A stretch of 64,000 nucleotides of DNA from the NCBI RefSeq assembly GCF_933775445.1, contig NC_065876.1:14446001-14510000 (forward strand), given 5' to 3'. This stretch comes from Argentina anserina (Eukaryota > Streptophyta > Magnoliopsida > Rosales > Rosaceae). The notes below the pieces were generated by a model. That model was given only the letters and a program-made list of their open reading frames with translations. It made no database searches and was not told where the DNA came from. Positions 44,489-55,310 of this stretch are shown here, piece by piece; within the stretch, counting starts at the first letter, position 1, and the number at the start of each line of letters is the position of its first letter. A program made the position numbers and the translations under genes.

Positions 44489-46217
44489 ACTACCCCACAC
44501 TTGGCTTTTGATAGTCCCTTAGCAAAATAAAACTAAATAAGACACTATTGCCCTTAAATGATTGTCTCAGAATCTCAAAACACATAGTTTTCAAGTTTAA
44601 GCATTTGAATGTAAACACATAAATTCCAAGTTTCATAAACATGCTTCATAGTATGAATTAGTCAGATACGAGACAATAAGCATTTAACATGTTTAGTCAA
44701 TCCAATCCTCCTCACAAGGCATACTCTCTTCTTTTCACTCAGATTCATGGTTATCATTCACACATAAGTATATGGAAGAGAAAAGATATTAAGGCATCAA
44801 ATAACTTGCATATTTTAACAAATGAAAGCACTTTGTGAATAACATAGGAAAACCTCAATTAACAACTAAGTGCACAAATGGACCAAAATCATATGCTCAA
44901 CTCTTGTGATCATCTCCACAAACCAAGATTTGCTCATTTTAAGAATCATTAGGATCATTAGATAAGGTAAATGTTTAGGCGTAGCTAAAGGCATGAAATA
45001 TCAAGAAATCACAAAGGTAATCCTATAGACTTAGCAGAGTAAACATCATCCTTATGACACCACACACCATCAGGGGCCGAATATAACAAGTTGGGTACAA
45101 TCATCATTCTAACCACAAAGTGAACATGAACAAAGGTCAAGTAAAAATTTTTAGACCTTCAATTACAACTCAACTTCAAATCACAAATGAAAGACAACAT
45201 AAAATTTTTTATTTTCTTGCCGAGTTCATCATTCTCTTTTTTTTTCAGCAATGCTTGCTTAAAAACTTATTGATTTTTTTTTCAAATGTCTTCCACCCCA
45301 CACTTATTTCATGTATCATCACAACATCATCTCAATAAGAATTCTGCCAAATCTATAGGACAAGGTAGAGGTAACTATACTAAGCATGGAGATAACATAT
45401 GTGATGAATAAAAGGCTCAATGTAAGCTCAAATGTGGTTCAACTAAGGGGTCCCAAACATGGCACATATAGGGATACATGGTTGTTTGGCTAAAATGGTG
45501 GTATTCATAGAAATGATCCATAAATCATTTTCAAAATCAGAGCATCTTATGACTTAAATGTTTCAACAATCACAAAAGTGAGTTCTAGTAAATTCTAGAG
45601 TCCATTAAAAACTATGACACATAGTTATTGAATATGCAAAGAATAGTGAGGTTCATGAATAATCACGAAATTTCAAATTACATCTCATGAAAAAAAAAGT
45701 ACATATAGGCTAAAAAAATCACAGGTTGTTATGGACTTTAAACTGACCAAAAACATGTATGTCATAATCAATCAATCCAAATCTCACATGTTCATACCAA
45801 ATCCACATCATCAATGAAACTTACAATTCAATTCGTATGAAATGCAAAACCATCATCTATGTATTTTAGAGACATAATCATCCTACAGTTTATGGGCATC
45901 CTAAGACTCAATAAAGCAATAATTTTTATTTTTATTTTGGATTTTTTATATATCATGACACAAACAATCAATGAACTTGCAACAATACCCTACACTTAGA
46001 AAATTACATTGTCCTCAATGTAAGCTCAATAGTAAGAATGTAATTCACAAGCATAGAATAAGATCACATATCAACACATATACAAGTTAACCATAAGAGT
46101 GAAGAGATTAGAAAATTCAAACTCATGTAGACGACTCCTCCACAGATACGGTTGAAATGGGTTGCCTCCCATGCAGCGCTTGAGTTTTATAGTCTCTCAG
46201 CTTAGACTTTCTCGTGT
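44489..46217 (-). other. Athila interior, 3' non-coding part
   Basis: AT-rich sequence between the integrase remnant and the 3' LTR. Short frames only; no domain recognised. Long 3' non-coding regions are normal in this group. Confidence 0.5.
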
Positions 46218-46484
46218 TCATTCTCCGTTAGGCGCATCTCTCACAATTGTCTCCTCATACGTGTGCTCCTCAAATGGCTCATAGTAGGGCTTAAGTCGAT
46301 GCCCATTCACCTTTAATGTCTTCCATGTTATATCACTTTTAATCTCAACTGCACCATGAGCAAACACGTTAGTAACAACAAATGAGCTAACCCAACGCGA
46401 ACGAAATTTCCTTGGAAACAACATAAGCCTCGAATAGAATAACAAAACTTTATGTCCCACTTGGAACTTCTTTCCTCTAATCAT
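46218..46484 (-). pseudogene. Integrase C-terminal fragment, Athila type
   Basis: The frame reads KKFQVGHKVLLFYSRLMLFP then RKFRSRWVSSFVVTNVFAHG, AVEI and KVNGHRLKPYYEPFEE. This is the GPY/F-like C-terminal module and tail typical of Athila integrases ('VLLFNSRLRLFPGKLRSRW.GPF'). The zinc-binding and DDE core domains are absent upstream. The Gly-Pro of GPF is changed to Ser-Ser. Confidence 0.85.
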
Positions 46485-47606
46485 TTTGTTATTATTATTT
46501 TTCTTTTATTCTTAATTATTTTTTATTCTTTTATTTTATTTTATTTTTAATGTTACGAAATCTACATAAAATATTACTGAGTCTAATTGATTTTATTCAC
46601 ACACAATCCTAACATTTAAGGTACGTGGAGCAGAGGAGCTAACTGTGCAATGGACTGAAACAGCCCCAGGTAAGAGTCATGCTTTATCTGATATACCTTA
46701 AAAGTTAGAATATAATTTTCTTTTGAAACTATATACATCTATTTATACAAATTTATTTTCTAAGTTATAAAGCGAGGTGGACGTGCGGCCTAAGTACGTC
46801 GTCTAGACACAAACTCATTCCTTTGTTTTAGAAGGCTGGATAGCTAGAATCAGAGATAGTCACAAACCAGGACTCATTTGTTGGACACCACGGGGGCCAC
46901 ATCCTCGAAATGATGCTTTCCCAATCGACTCCATCACCGAGATGTATGTCAGTATATGGGCCTCTGAGATCCAATTTTGTAAACCTTGAACCAGGGTAAT
47001 GAAAATAGCATGCCCCTTACTCATCTCGGAATAACTTTGTGTGTTAGATTAACCCCAAAGTGTTATTAAAAGCCACCCTCAACCCCAAGTGACCTCAGCA
47101 AGGTACAAATGGAGGGTTAAGGCTAATATTAAAAAAATGGACTTTACTTATTCCGTTCATTTTATAACTTACAATAAACTAAGCATAAATAAACATTTAG
47201 TTTCCTTAAAAATCATCCAAGTGTAACAAGTATCCTATATGCATACTACAACAAAATTAAAACATTTATCACAAAAAATATATTTAATTTTTTTTAATTT
47301 TGTTACTGTACGTATTTTACTGTTACCCATTAGTATTCACATACATTTATTTTTTAAATTTTTTTTTACAAAGATAAAGTTTTTTTTACTTTTTATTTTT
47401 ACAGTTTATAAGTATTTTTACATTTTTACACTTTACAAAAAAAGTAAAATATTTTTTACAGATTTACATTTTTTTTAGATGTAAAAAAAATTATAATTGT
47501 TTTTACTGAATGTTACTGTTCACCGTACTATTCATAGGAATTTATTTTTACAAATATACAATATAGTACAAAATTAACACTTTAAAGAATTGAGATTTTC
47601 TCAATT
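46485..47606 (-). other. Athila interior next to primer-binding site, gene content lost
   Basis: No gag or pol motif is visible. The part from about 47230 to 47580 is an A/T homopolymer-rich stretch. A GC-richer piece at 46780-47110 has no recognised coding content and may be a separate insertion. Confidence 0.4.
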
Positions 47607-47626
47607 CCCTGGCAACGGCGCCAAAA

Positions 47627-49228
47627 TGATAGATCGTTTTGTTAAAACGTCTATAATAAACCATGTAAAACATCATCGTTAGTATAGAATAAGCAGGGAT
47701 CGTTCAATCCGAGGAATTGAAGGGAACTCTAAACTTTTAGTGTTAACAAATAATGGGGGGTTTGAGATTGATTATTAACTACTAAAATAAAACCTAAATT
47801 ATTATTTACATGATCGACTTCTCTTTAACAAACTTAAACCAAATTTACCATTACACCACATAATTACAAGTTCGAACCTATCATGCATTCTAATTCGCCA
47901 ATTACATATCATGCATTCTAATTCGACCAATTACATACTTTTTAGACACCAATACAATTAGAGCCTTAGGGGATCATCTAATCGTGCAAGATTTCAATTA
48001 ACATTTAGATTGACTTAGGGCATAATCTAAATTTGCATGCAATCGAATTCAATAACACTTAAAGTAGAAATCAAACAAGATTACATTTAAGCACCAAATC
48101 TTTGTTGGAGACATGTTTCATGTATGGCGTCACCCACCATGGTTTCACATGCAAATTTCCAGAATTTTTACCACTTTTAATCAACACAAATCGAACCTAC
48201 TTAGGGCATGATTTGATTTGTGTCAATATGGTTGATGAATATAGCACTCAAACACAATCTTAGGGAATGCATCCAAGCACTAAATTCATATGCACATATC
48301 TGAAAATTATCTAAAAGTATGAGAAAGATGATTAGAACACAACAATAGAAATACAAACTCATTAATTATAGAAAACCATCAATTCGGCAAAGATCCAAAA
48401 ATCCAATAAAACAATCTGAAAATTTCGATTCTTAATACAAAATAATAATCCCACACAAACATCATACTTCAATCTTTATAGACAAAGTATTGTAAAAAAA
48501 AATCAAAAACGAACAAACCCGTGGAGATGAGTTGTGAGAATCACACGTTGTAGGAACCTTGGAGGTGTGTCTTCAATGGTGATTTCGGTGGAGATGAAAT
48601 TTGTATATGGGGGAGAATGACTTGTTGTTTTGGTGAATGATGTTTGAGGTAGTATTTTGGTAGAATTTTGGCTCTTGAATGTAAAGGAGAAGTGATGATA
48701 TTTGAGAGGTGAAGCCATGTATATATAGAGGAAAGATGAAGGGTTTGAAATTGTTTCTTTCTTTCTATAATAATGTCATGCTTTAATCCCTTAAATCATG
48801 GAAAGTTTTATTCCCTAAAACATGCTATGCTTTATTCCCTAAAACATGCTATGCTTTAATCCCTAAAACATGTAATGTTTTATTCCCTAAAACATGTCAT
48901 GTTTTATGCCTTTAATGATCATCTTCTATTTATTTGTTGCATGACTTGGCTCCATCTTTTTTTTTAATTATCTCTTCAATCCAATCTGAAAATAAGAAAA
49001 TAAAATCATAAGTAAGAGATAATTAGTTTCAAAACATAACAAGGATTCCTAGTCAAACAAGGACTCTAAACCAATTATGCGTTTTAACTCATGTAAACAC
49101 AAAAATGCATCCAATACCTCCCAAGACTCTTACTACGACTCAATGACTCAATAATACAACAATAAGGGCTAAGCAAAGTACAAATTGAGGTAAAAACATG
49201 TTAAGAACGTCGCACAGTGGTTCTATCA
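47627..49228 (-). repeat. 5' LTR of Athila-type element
   Basis: A complete 1602-bp LTR with TGATAG/CTATCA ends. A promoter-like CTCTATATATAC lies on the minus strand at about 48731-48720, 1-2 bases before an ATG (48718) that opens a 71-codon frame. That ATG lies so close to the TATA box that it would normally be upstream of transcription start. Confidence 0.93.
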
Positions 49229-49257
49229 CAATAACATGTGTATACGTAACTATTTAT

Positions 49258-49923
49258 CAAGGTTCTAAAAAGCGCTAGACAGTATGCAGACGGACAGCCA
49301 CCTCCTAGCGCCTAGACGGTTAGGCAGCCTCCTAGGCAGCGCTTAAGCGGTTTCGAATTATTAAATATTTATTTAATTTTATACATATATTTAAACTATT
49401 TTAATGATTAAAAATATATAATGATGTATAATATTAATTTGAAAAATACTTAAAATAGTCTAAATTCACAATAACTTAAGTAGAAAGTCCATAAAAAAAT
49501 ATTTGAAGAAAAGATAAATAATGAAATAAATGCAATAATACTAAATCTCAAGTTCTTTCTCTCTAAATTATTTCCAAACTCATTCAGTATCGGACTCAAA
49601 TTTAATATTCATATATATTTCCTCTTGTTCTGTTAATGAGATTCAGTTTGCAGAAAATAGACAAAGAGTGAGAGCTGCAGCCTCTTTTAGTTTTTTTTAA
49701 TGTCAAATGATGGTTGACCGCCTATGACTAAATAAAGCCGATTAGACCGCTTAGGACTGAATATGGCCGATTAGACCACCTATGACTGAATAAGGCCACC
49801 TAGGACCGCCTAGACGGCCGTTTAATTCACAAAACGCCACAGAGGACCGCTGAGGCAAAAAACGCGGCGGCAGGTGACCTCATAGCGCCTAGGCAGCCGC
49901 CTATACCGCTTTTTAGAACACTG
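49258..49923. mobile_element. hAT-type MITE, 666 bp
   Basis: The left end CAAGGTTCTAAAAAGCG and the right end (complement CAGTGTTCTAAAAAGCG) are inverted copies with two mismatches. They are flanked by a perfect 8-bp duplication CTATTTAT (49250-49257 and 49924-49931). The subterminal parts are rich in CCTAGGC/GCGCCTAG motifs. The right half has a repeated TATGACTGAATAAGGCCGATTAGACCGC-type unit of 27-28 bp (about 49720-49810). There is no coding frame. It sits 29 bp from the end of the Athila 5' LTR. Confidence 0.93.
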
Positions 49924-50035
49924 CTATTTATATACTGAGTCTGTTGTTGTCGCTCATAAATAACCAGAACCATGTTACCCACAACTAAGTTATTAGAAAT
50001 GAACATGATCACCTTATCCCCGCCCAATTGAAAAG

Positions 50036-50160
50036 TGTTGGCGTGAATCCAGCCGGGAATCACGGGTCGTTGTAATTAGTGTGAATTAGTCTATATGTAC
50101 CATTGTAATCTGTATATGTAATCAACCAATTTTAAGAGCAATAATCGATAGCTTACCACT
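50036..50160 (+). repeat. 5' LTR of short-LTR copia element
   Basis: 125 bp. It lacks a stretch of about 35 bp (after CACGGGYCGT, containing CCGTAAATCACGGAGTGATT) that the 3' LTR has. In the longer copy that stretch includes TGATT/AATCACGG inverted repeats. Confidence 0.93.
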
Positions 50161-50339
50161 TGGTATCAGAGCCTCCTGCTCTGTTCTTTTCTTTTTTCTG
50201 TTTTTCCGGCAGGTTGACCTCCGACGCCTTTCCGCTGCCTCTTGGCCGCTCCGCACTCGGACTCGCCGCTCGACGTCGCCGTCAATCTTCCCCGGCGCTC
50301 ATCGACCCGCTGTCCCTCCGAAGTCCCTCCGTTCTTCCG

Positions 50340-50545
50340 GCTCCGCCGCTGCTCCTCATCGACCCGCAGTCGCCCCTCCGCCGATGTTCCTCCGAGACTC
50401 CCTCCGCCAATGTTCCTCCGAGACGCCCTCCTCTGGTGGTCTCTCTCTCTCCCCGCCGCTGCTCCTCATCGACCCGCAGTCGCCCCTCTGCCGCTATCCC
50501 TCCGAGACGCCCTCCTCCGGTGGTCTCTCTCTCGCCCCTCCGAAA
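50340..50545 (+). repeat. C/T-rich leader with about 110-bp direct repeats
   Basis: CCGCCGCTGCTCCTCATCGA with the following CCCGCAGTCGCCCCTC occurs at about 50343 and again at about 50453. CCCTCCTCYGGTGGTCTCTC follows near 50426 and 50510. The 5' leader of the copia element was partly duplicated. The high GC makes several long open frames that are not genes. Confidence 0.75.
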
Positions 50546-50757
50546 AGCTTTTGTGTTTCTTCTCCTTTTTTCACGAAGTTTCGGCGCAACACCCTCAACA
50601 TTTATCTGCTCTCGATCCGACCCGGCCCTCTCTCGACCCGACCCGGTTCGGCCAGATTCTGTCAGTGCATATTCACCGTCAGTGCAAGTGCACCAGCGAC
50701 AGATTGTTCTCATTTTTTTTGTGCTTTTTGCTGTCTAACTACATTGTATCTTTTTCG

Positions 50758-51690
50758 ATGGGTTCTGGACACAAAACTGAGGGTTCTCATCTACCTGAAG
50801 TTCCAACCTTCGAAGTATCTGTCAAAAGTTCTGACAGTGGTTCATTTGGGAGCACCAAACTCAACGAAACCAATTTTCGGAAATGGAAACGACTCATGGC
50901 TGCTCATCTTCGAGGGATGCACAAGATGAGACATATCACCGGCGTCAATAAGGCTCCTAATCTTGAGGATATTGTTGCCTACAACAAATAGGACAACGAC
51001 GATGGTCTTGTTATGTCCATCTTGTGGAAAGCTATGAATGATGAGATAGTTGATCTGGTGGAGGCATGTGCTACTGCGCAGGAAATATGGGAGACACTGA
51101 CTGACTTATATATTAATGACTCTGATTTCATACAGGTTCATTAGTTAATCCGCACAACTTTGGCTATTCACCAGGATGAGCAACCGGTGGCGCATTATTT
51201 CACCAAGTTAAAGAATATTTGGGCTGAGATTGATGTGAAACGTCCTTGCATGATAAGAAATCAAGAGGATATTGTTTGGTACCACAAGGAGAAGGAGCTT
51301 GAACGAGTTCACCATTTCCTGAAAGGTCTTGATGCCAAACATACCAGTGCGAAAGGCGAATTGCTCCGAATGACCAAACCACCTAGCCTACTCGTCGCTT
51401 TCACCTATATCCGAAAGGATGAGTCTCAGCAGGAGAGTATTCTTCCGGCACCGGCTGTCATTTCCAGCCTTACTATTCATGCTCGATCTCCGGCACACCC
51501 CTTCCGCAAGCAACTTCCGCTTACCTTCATCGATAAGGACCACCACCAGGTTTCGGGAATCTACCTCACCCTCCTTGCTCTTATTGCCATGATACTAACC
51601 ATGCTCGTGCGACATGTTGGAAATTATATCCGCATTTTAGGCCCAAGAGGCCTAATCATCGTCCCCAGGCAAGAGCAGCTCTTCACTTAG
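50758..51690 (+). pseudogene. Copia gag (UBN2), interrupted
   Basis: ATG at 50758 starts a Gag N-terminus (VSVKSSDSGSFGSTKLNETN, FRKWKRLMAAHLRGM). A stop TAG at 50989 breaks it. The frame then resumes with GLVMSILWKAMNDEIVDLVE, IWETLTDLY, another TAG near 51144, and VAHYFTKLKNIWAEID. Zinc-knuckle residues were not found intact. Later parts (to 51690) shift frame. Confidence 0.85.
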
Positions 51691-51713
51691 CTCCGGAACC
51701 CGATATCTATAGT

Positions 51714-53100
51714 GTGGTTGGGCATGATCATCATACTGCTGGCGGAGCACCTACAACATCCATCGTTGGTCGTGGTCAAATTGGTATGGCCTTCAATATT
51801 TCTCACTCTGTTAGTTTTGATACTTGGATTATTGATTCTGATGCATCTGATCATATGACTTATGATAAATCCTACATTACCGTATTGTCCCCTCCACCCG
51901 TACCCTCTGTTACTAATGCTAATGGTGAGGCATTCCCCGTGTTAGGGTCAGGATCCGTTCGTATTACTCCCACCATAGAGCTTCACAACGTACTCTATGT
52001 GCCTGCTTTATCTCATCATTTGATATTTGTTCCCCAATTGAACGCTGACGCTCAGTGCTCTGTAACATTTTTTCCTATGTATGTGATATTTCAGGATCTT
52101 CTCACAGGACGGGTAATTGGTCGGGGGTATCTGAGGGGCCGGTTGTTTCATCTGGATCTGACATACGCAGGGGGAAAACCAGGGGGACAGTCTCGGACCG
52201 CTTTACTCTCCACTTCTGACAAGCTAAGTGAAGTTTGGTTATAGCATCGTCGCTTAGGGCATCCATCTTTTGGTGTTATGAAAAAATCTATGCCTATTTT
52301 GTTTATTAGTGTGGACGAGTCTTCTTTATGTTGTGAGACCTGTGTTTTGGGAAAGAGTCATCGATCTACTTATTCCCTTAGTACTTCTACTAAAAGTTTT
52401 CTTCCTTTTGAACTAATTCATTCTGATGTTTGGGGACCCTCTAAAGAGTCTACTGTGTCAGGCATGCGATGTTTTGTGTCATTTATTGATGATTGCACAC
52501 GTCTTTCATGGATTGTTCTTCTTAAAACTAAAGATGAGGTTTTTCCAGCTTTTCGTGCCTTTCATACCTCTGTCCAAACACAATATAATGCCACCATTCG
52601 AGTTCTTCGTTCTGATAATGGGGGTGAATATGTGAATCATCACTTTCAGGAGTTTTTTAACACACACGGGATTGTTCATCAAACGACGTGTCCTTACACA
52701 CCTTTGCAAAATGAGGTTTCTGAAAGAAAAAATCGTCATTTACTTGACATGGCTCGGTGTATTCTTTTTAGTGCCCACATGCCTAAATACCTTTGGGGTG
52801 ATGCTGTCATTACTTCGCCCACCTTATTAATTTTCTTCCCTCTCGTGTCCTTCAAGGGAAAGTTCCCTATGAGGTGCTTGCATTTCATGTCTCATTACCC
52901 TCTTTTCATAATCTTCCTGCCCATGTTTTCGACTGTGTTATTTTTGTTCATCTTCCACCACATCAGCGTTCTAAGTTGGATGTCCGGGCGGTTAAATGTG
53001 TGTTTGTTGGGTACGGAGGACATCAGAAAGGGTACCGGTGCTATCATCCCCCTACTCGGAAGTACTATGTCACTATGGATGTTACCTTTTTTGAGGACAT
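51714..53100 (+). pseudogene. Copia protease and integrase, interrupted
   Basis: Protease: TWIIDSDASDHMTYD at about 51822-51866, where the catalytic triplet region DSGA has become DSDA. A TAG at 52242-52244 sits directly before the integrase zinc-binding start HRRLGHPSFG, with the C..C pair SLCCETCVLGKSHRSTY. The integrase core follows: DVWGP, FVSFIDDCTRLSWI, RSDNGGEYVN and the DDE glutamate in NEVSERKNRHLLDMAR. A frameshift near 52830 moves the remainder into another frame (FDCVIFVHL, VRAVKCVFVGYGGHQKGYRC, 52874-53110). So the protease is mutated at a key residue and the integrase reading frame is broken. Confidence 0.88.
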
Positions 53101-53109
53101 GAGTTATTT

Positions 53110-54355
53110 TCCCTCTTCTGATACTGCACTTCAGGGGGAGAATTCATATTTTGAAGAGCTGTATCATGGAGAGGGGGAGACAAGTGAGTCAGTTGATATG
53201 GTAACAGGTTCCGTTGAGATTACCAATGTGTCAGTCACACAGGCACCACCTGAGGTCGTCACTCAAGAGATTCAGGCACCAGAAGCTGACAACACAACTG
53301 TCCCTCATGACTCTCGTACAACTATTTATACCCCTGACCAATGCTCTCCTGGTACAGAAGATCACTCACCTGAGGTTAGACATTCTATTAGAGCTAATAA
53401 TAGACAATATGTTTTGCCAAATAGGTCTACTCGGGGTCAACCAACAAAAAGATATGAACCTACCCTTCAGACTAAAGCCAAGTATCCGGTAGCGAATTTT
53501 ATATCTACCAAAAGATTATCTAAGTCATATGAGTCATTTGTGAATCAAATATCTACTGTATCAGTACCTAACAAAGTGCATGATTCATTGGGCGATCCAA
53601 AATGGAGAAAGAGATGGAAGCATTACAAAAGAACAATACTTGGGAGCTTGTATCTCCACCATATGGCAAGAAGACTGTAGGATGTCGTTGGGTGTTTACA
53701 GTGAAGCATAATCCAAATGGGTCAGTAAGCCGGTATAAAGCACACTTAGTAGCGAAGGGGTTCACCCAGACATATGGCATAGACTATGATGAGACATTTG
53801 CACCTGTTGCAAAGATAAACACTATCCGGGTATTGTTTTTTGTCGCTGCTAACTTGAACTGGCCACTTAGGCAATTTGATGTTAAGAATGCATTCCTTCA
53901 TGGAGAACTAACGTAGGAAGTATACATGGATCTTCCGCCTGGATATGTGGCTGCTTCTCCAAGTAACTCCGTATGCAGATTGAGAAAGTCTTTGTATGGT
54001 CTTAAGCAGTCACCTCGTGCTTGGTTTGAAAGATTCTCACAATTCATGAGGAAGATTGGCTACAAACAGAGTAATTCAGACCACACATTATTTCTCAAAC
54101 ATCAATAAGGAAAGGTAACAGCCCTAATTATATATGTTGATGATATGGTAGTTACTGGGAATGATACTGTTGAGGTGGATAGATTACATAAACAGCTTGC
54201 CACAGAGTTTGAGATGAAGGACCTAGGTACACTCAAGTACTTCTTAGGCATTGAAGAGTTTGAGATAAAGGACCTAGGTACACTCAAGTACTTCTTAGGC
54301 ATTGAAGTAGCCCGGGGTAGTGATGGTATCTATCTGTGTCAGAGGAAGTACTGAT
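53110..54355 (+). pseudogene. Copia reverse transcriptase with in-frame 51-bp duplication
   Basis: After a Ser/Thr/Glu-rich linker (53110-53560) the RT begins (NTWELVSPPYGKKTVGCRWV, KAHLVAKGFTQTYGIDYDET, FAPVAKI, RQFDVKNAFLHGEL). A TAG lies at 53914. Then come VYMDLPPGY, LRKSLYGLKQSPRAWF, a TAA at about 54106 and the catalytic YVDDMVVTGND (from 54133). At 54205-54306 a 17-codon block (EFEMKDLGTLKYFLGIE) is present twice in a row. A frameshift follows at about 54354. Stops at 53914 and 54106 make it inactive. Confidence 0.9.
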
Positions 54356-55138
54356 CTACTAACAGAGACATGTATGTTAGACTGCACTCCCATTGATACT
54401 CCTATTGAGCAGAACCATCGGTTAGCAGAGTATCCAGATCAAGTCCCTACTGACAAACCTCGTTATCAGAGGCTAGTTGGACGTTTGATTTATCTATCAC
54501 ATACTAGACCAGATGTTGCGTATGCAGTAAGTGTAGTAAGTCAGTTCATGCATAATCCCAGCGAGGACCACATGGATGCTGTTGTAAGGATTTTGAGGTA
54601 CTTGAAGTCAGCTCCGGGGATATGAGTAATGTTCTCTAATCACAATAATATGCTTGAAATTTGTGGCTTCACAGATGCAGATTGTGCTGGAAATATTACA
54701 GATCGGAGATCCACATCAGGGTGTTTTACCTTTGTTGGGGGTAATCTTGTTATATGGAAGAGTAAGAAACAAAATGTGGTAGCTCGATCCAGTGCTGAAG
54801 CTGAATACAGAGGTATGACTCAAGGAGTGTGCGAATTGTTATGGCTTAGAAATTTGCTACAAGATTTGGGTATTAAGCCTAAATGTGCTATGCAGCTGTA
54901 CTGTGACAACAAGGCAGCTATTGATATTTCACATAATCATGTGCAACATGATCGTACGAAACATGTGGAGGTTGATCGTCACTTTATAAAAGAAAAACTA
55001 GACGCGAAGATCATTAGTTTTCCTTTTGTTTCTACAGAAGAGCAACTCGCCGATATGCTCACAAAAGGAGTATCTAAAAAGGCTTTTTATGATTCACTTA
55101 GCAAGTTGGGCATGGTTGATATGTATGCACCAACTTGA
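54356..55138 (+). pseudogene. Copia RNase H region
   Basis: The thumb part (PRYQRLVGRLIYLSHTRPDV, AYAVSVVSQFMHNP, AVVRILRYLKSAPG) ends in a TGA at 54623. The RNase H domain follows in another short frame from 54629: GFTDADCAGNITDRRSTSGC, then SKKQNVVARSSAEAEYRGMT, LYCDNKAAIDI and VEVDRHFIKEKL. The catalytic D, E and D residues look present. The frame ends at 55138, just before the polypurine tract. Confidence 0.9.
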
Positions 55139-55145
55139 GGGGGAG

Positions 55146-55305
55146 TGTTGGCGTGAATCCTGCCGGGAATCACGGGCCGTGATTCCCTCCGTAAATCACG
55201 GAGTGATTTGTGATTAGTGATTAGTGTGAATTAGTCTATATATACCATTGTAATCTGTATATGTAATCAACAAATTTTAAGAACAATAATCGATAGCTTA
55301 CCACT
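55146..55305 (+). repeat. 3' LTR of short-LTR copia element
   Basis: 160 bp. Both copies share TGTTGGCGTGAATCC at the start and AATCGATAGCTTACCACT at the end. Apart from the length difference only a few substitutions are seen. Confidence 0.93.
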
Positions 55306-55310
55306 AAAAG

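Larger units (their letters stand above)
43246..49228 (-). mobile_element. Decayed Athila-type gypsy retrotransposon
   Basis: On the minus strand a 1602-bp 5' LTR (49228-47627, ends TGATAG...CTATCA) is followed by the tRNA-Asp-type primer-binding site TGGCGCCGTTGCCAGGG (47623-47607). A 3.1-kb interior and a partial 3' LTR (44488-43246) follow. The 3' LTR start TGATAGGAGC is preceded by the purine-rich AAGTGTGGGGTAGT. The only recognisable gene piece is an integrase C-terminus (46484-46218). Gag, protease, RT and RNase H are missing, so most of the interior was lost. The 3' LTR lacks its last 340 bases, so target duplications cannot be compared. The lineage call rests on LTR length, primer-binding site and integrase tail. 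Confidence 0.88.
50036..55305 (+). mobile_element. Ty1-copia retrotransposon with very short LTRs, degenerate
   Basis: It is bounded by LTRs of 125 bp (50036-50160) and 160 bp (55146-55305) and a perfect 5-bp duplication AAAAG (50031-50035 and 55306-55310). With this duplication the LTRs read TG...CT, not TG...CA. The primer-binding site TGGTATCAGAGCC starts directly at 50161 (initiator tRNA-Met), and the polypurine tract TTGAGGGGGAG ends at 55145. Between them are gag, protease, integrase, RT and RNase H in copia order, broken by several stops and frame changes. It is a dead but nearly full-length copy of 5270 bp. Confidence 0.95.

Noticed and set aside
47239..47478. 79-codon Phe/Lys-rich frame
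   Set aside because: Produced by T/A homopolymers inside the Athila interior.
48503..48718. 71-codon frame in the Athila LTR (MASPLKYHHF...)
   Set aside because: Its ATG is within two bases of the TATA box, so it would lie upstream of the transcription start; also present as a broken copy in the other LTR.
50160..50738. Long overlapping frames in the copia leader (three plus, one minus)
   Set aside because: All come from GC-rich, duplicated, stop-poor sequence; Pro/Ser/Arg-rich with no domain.
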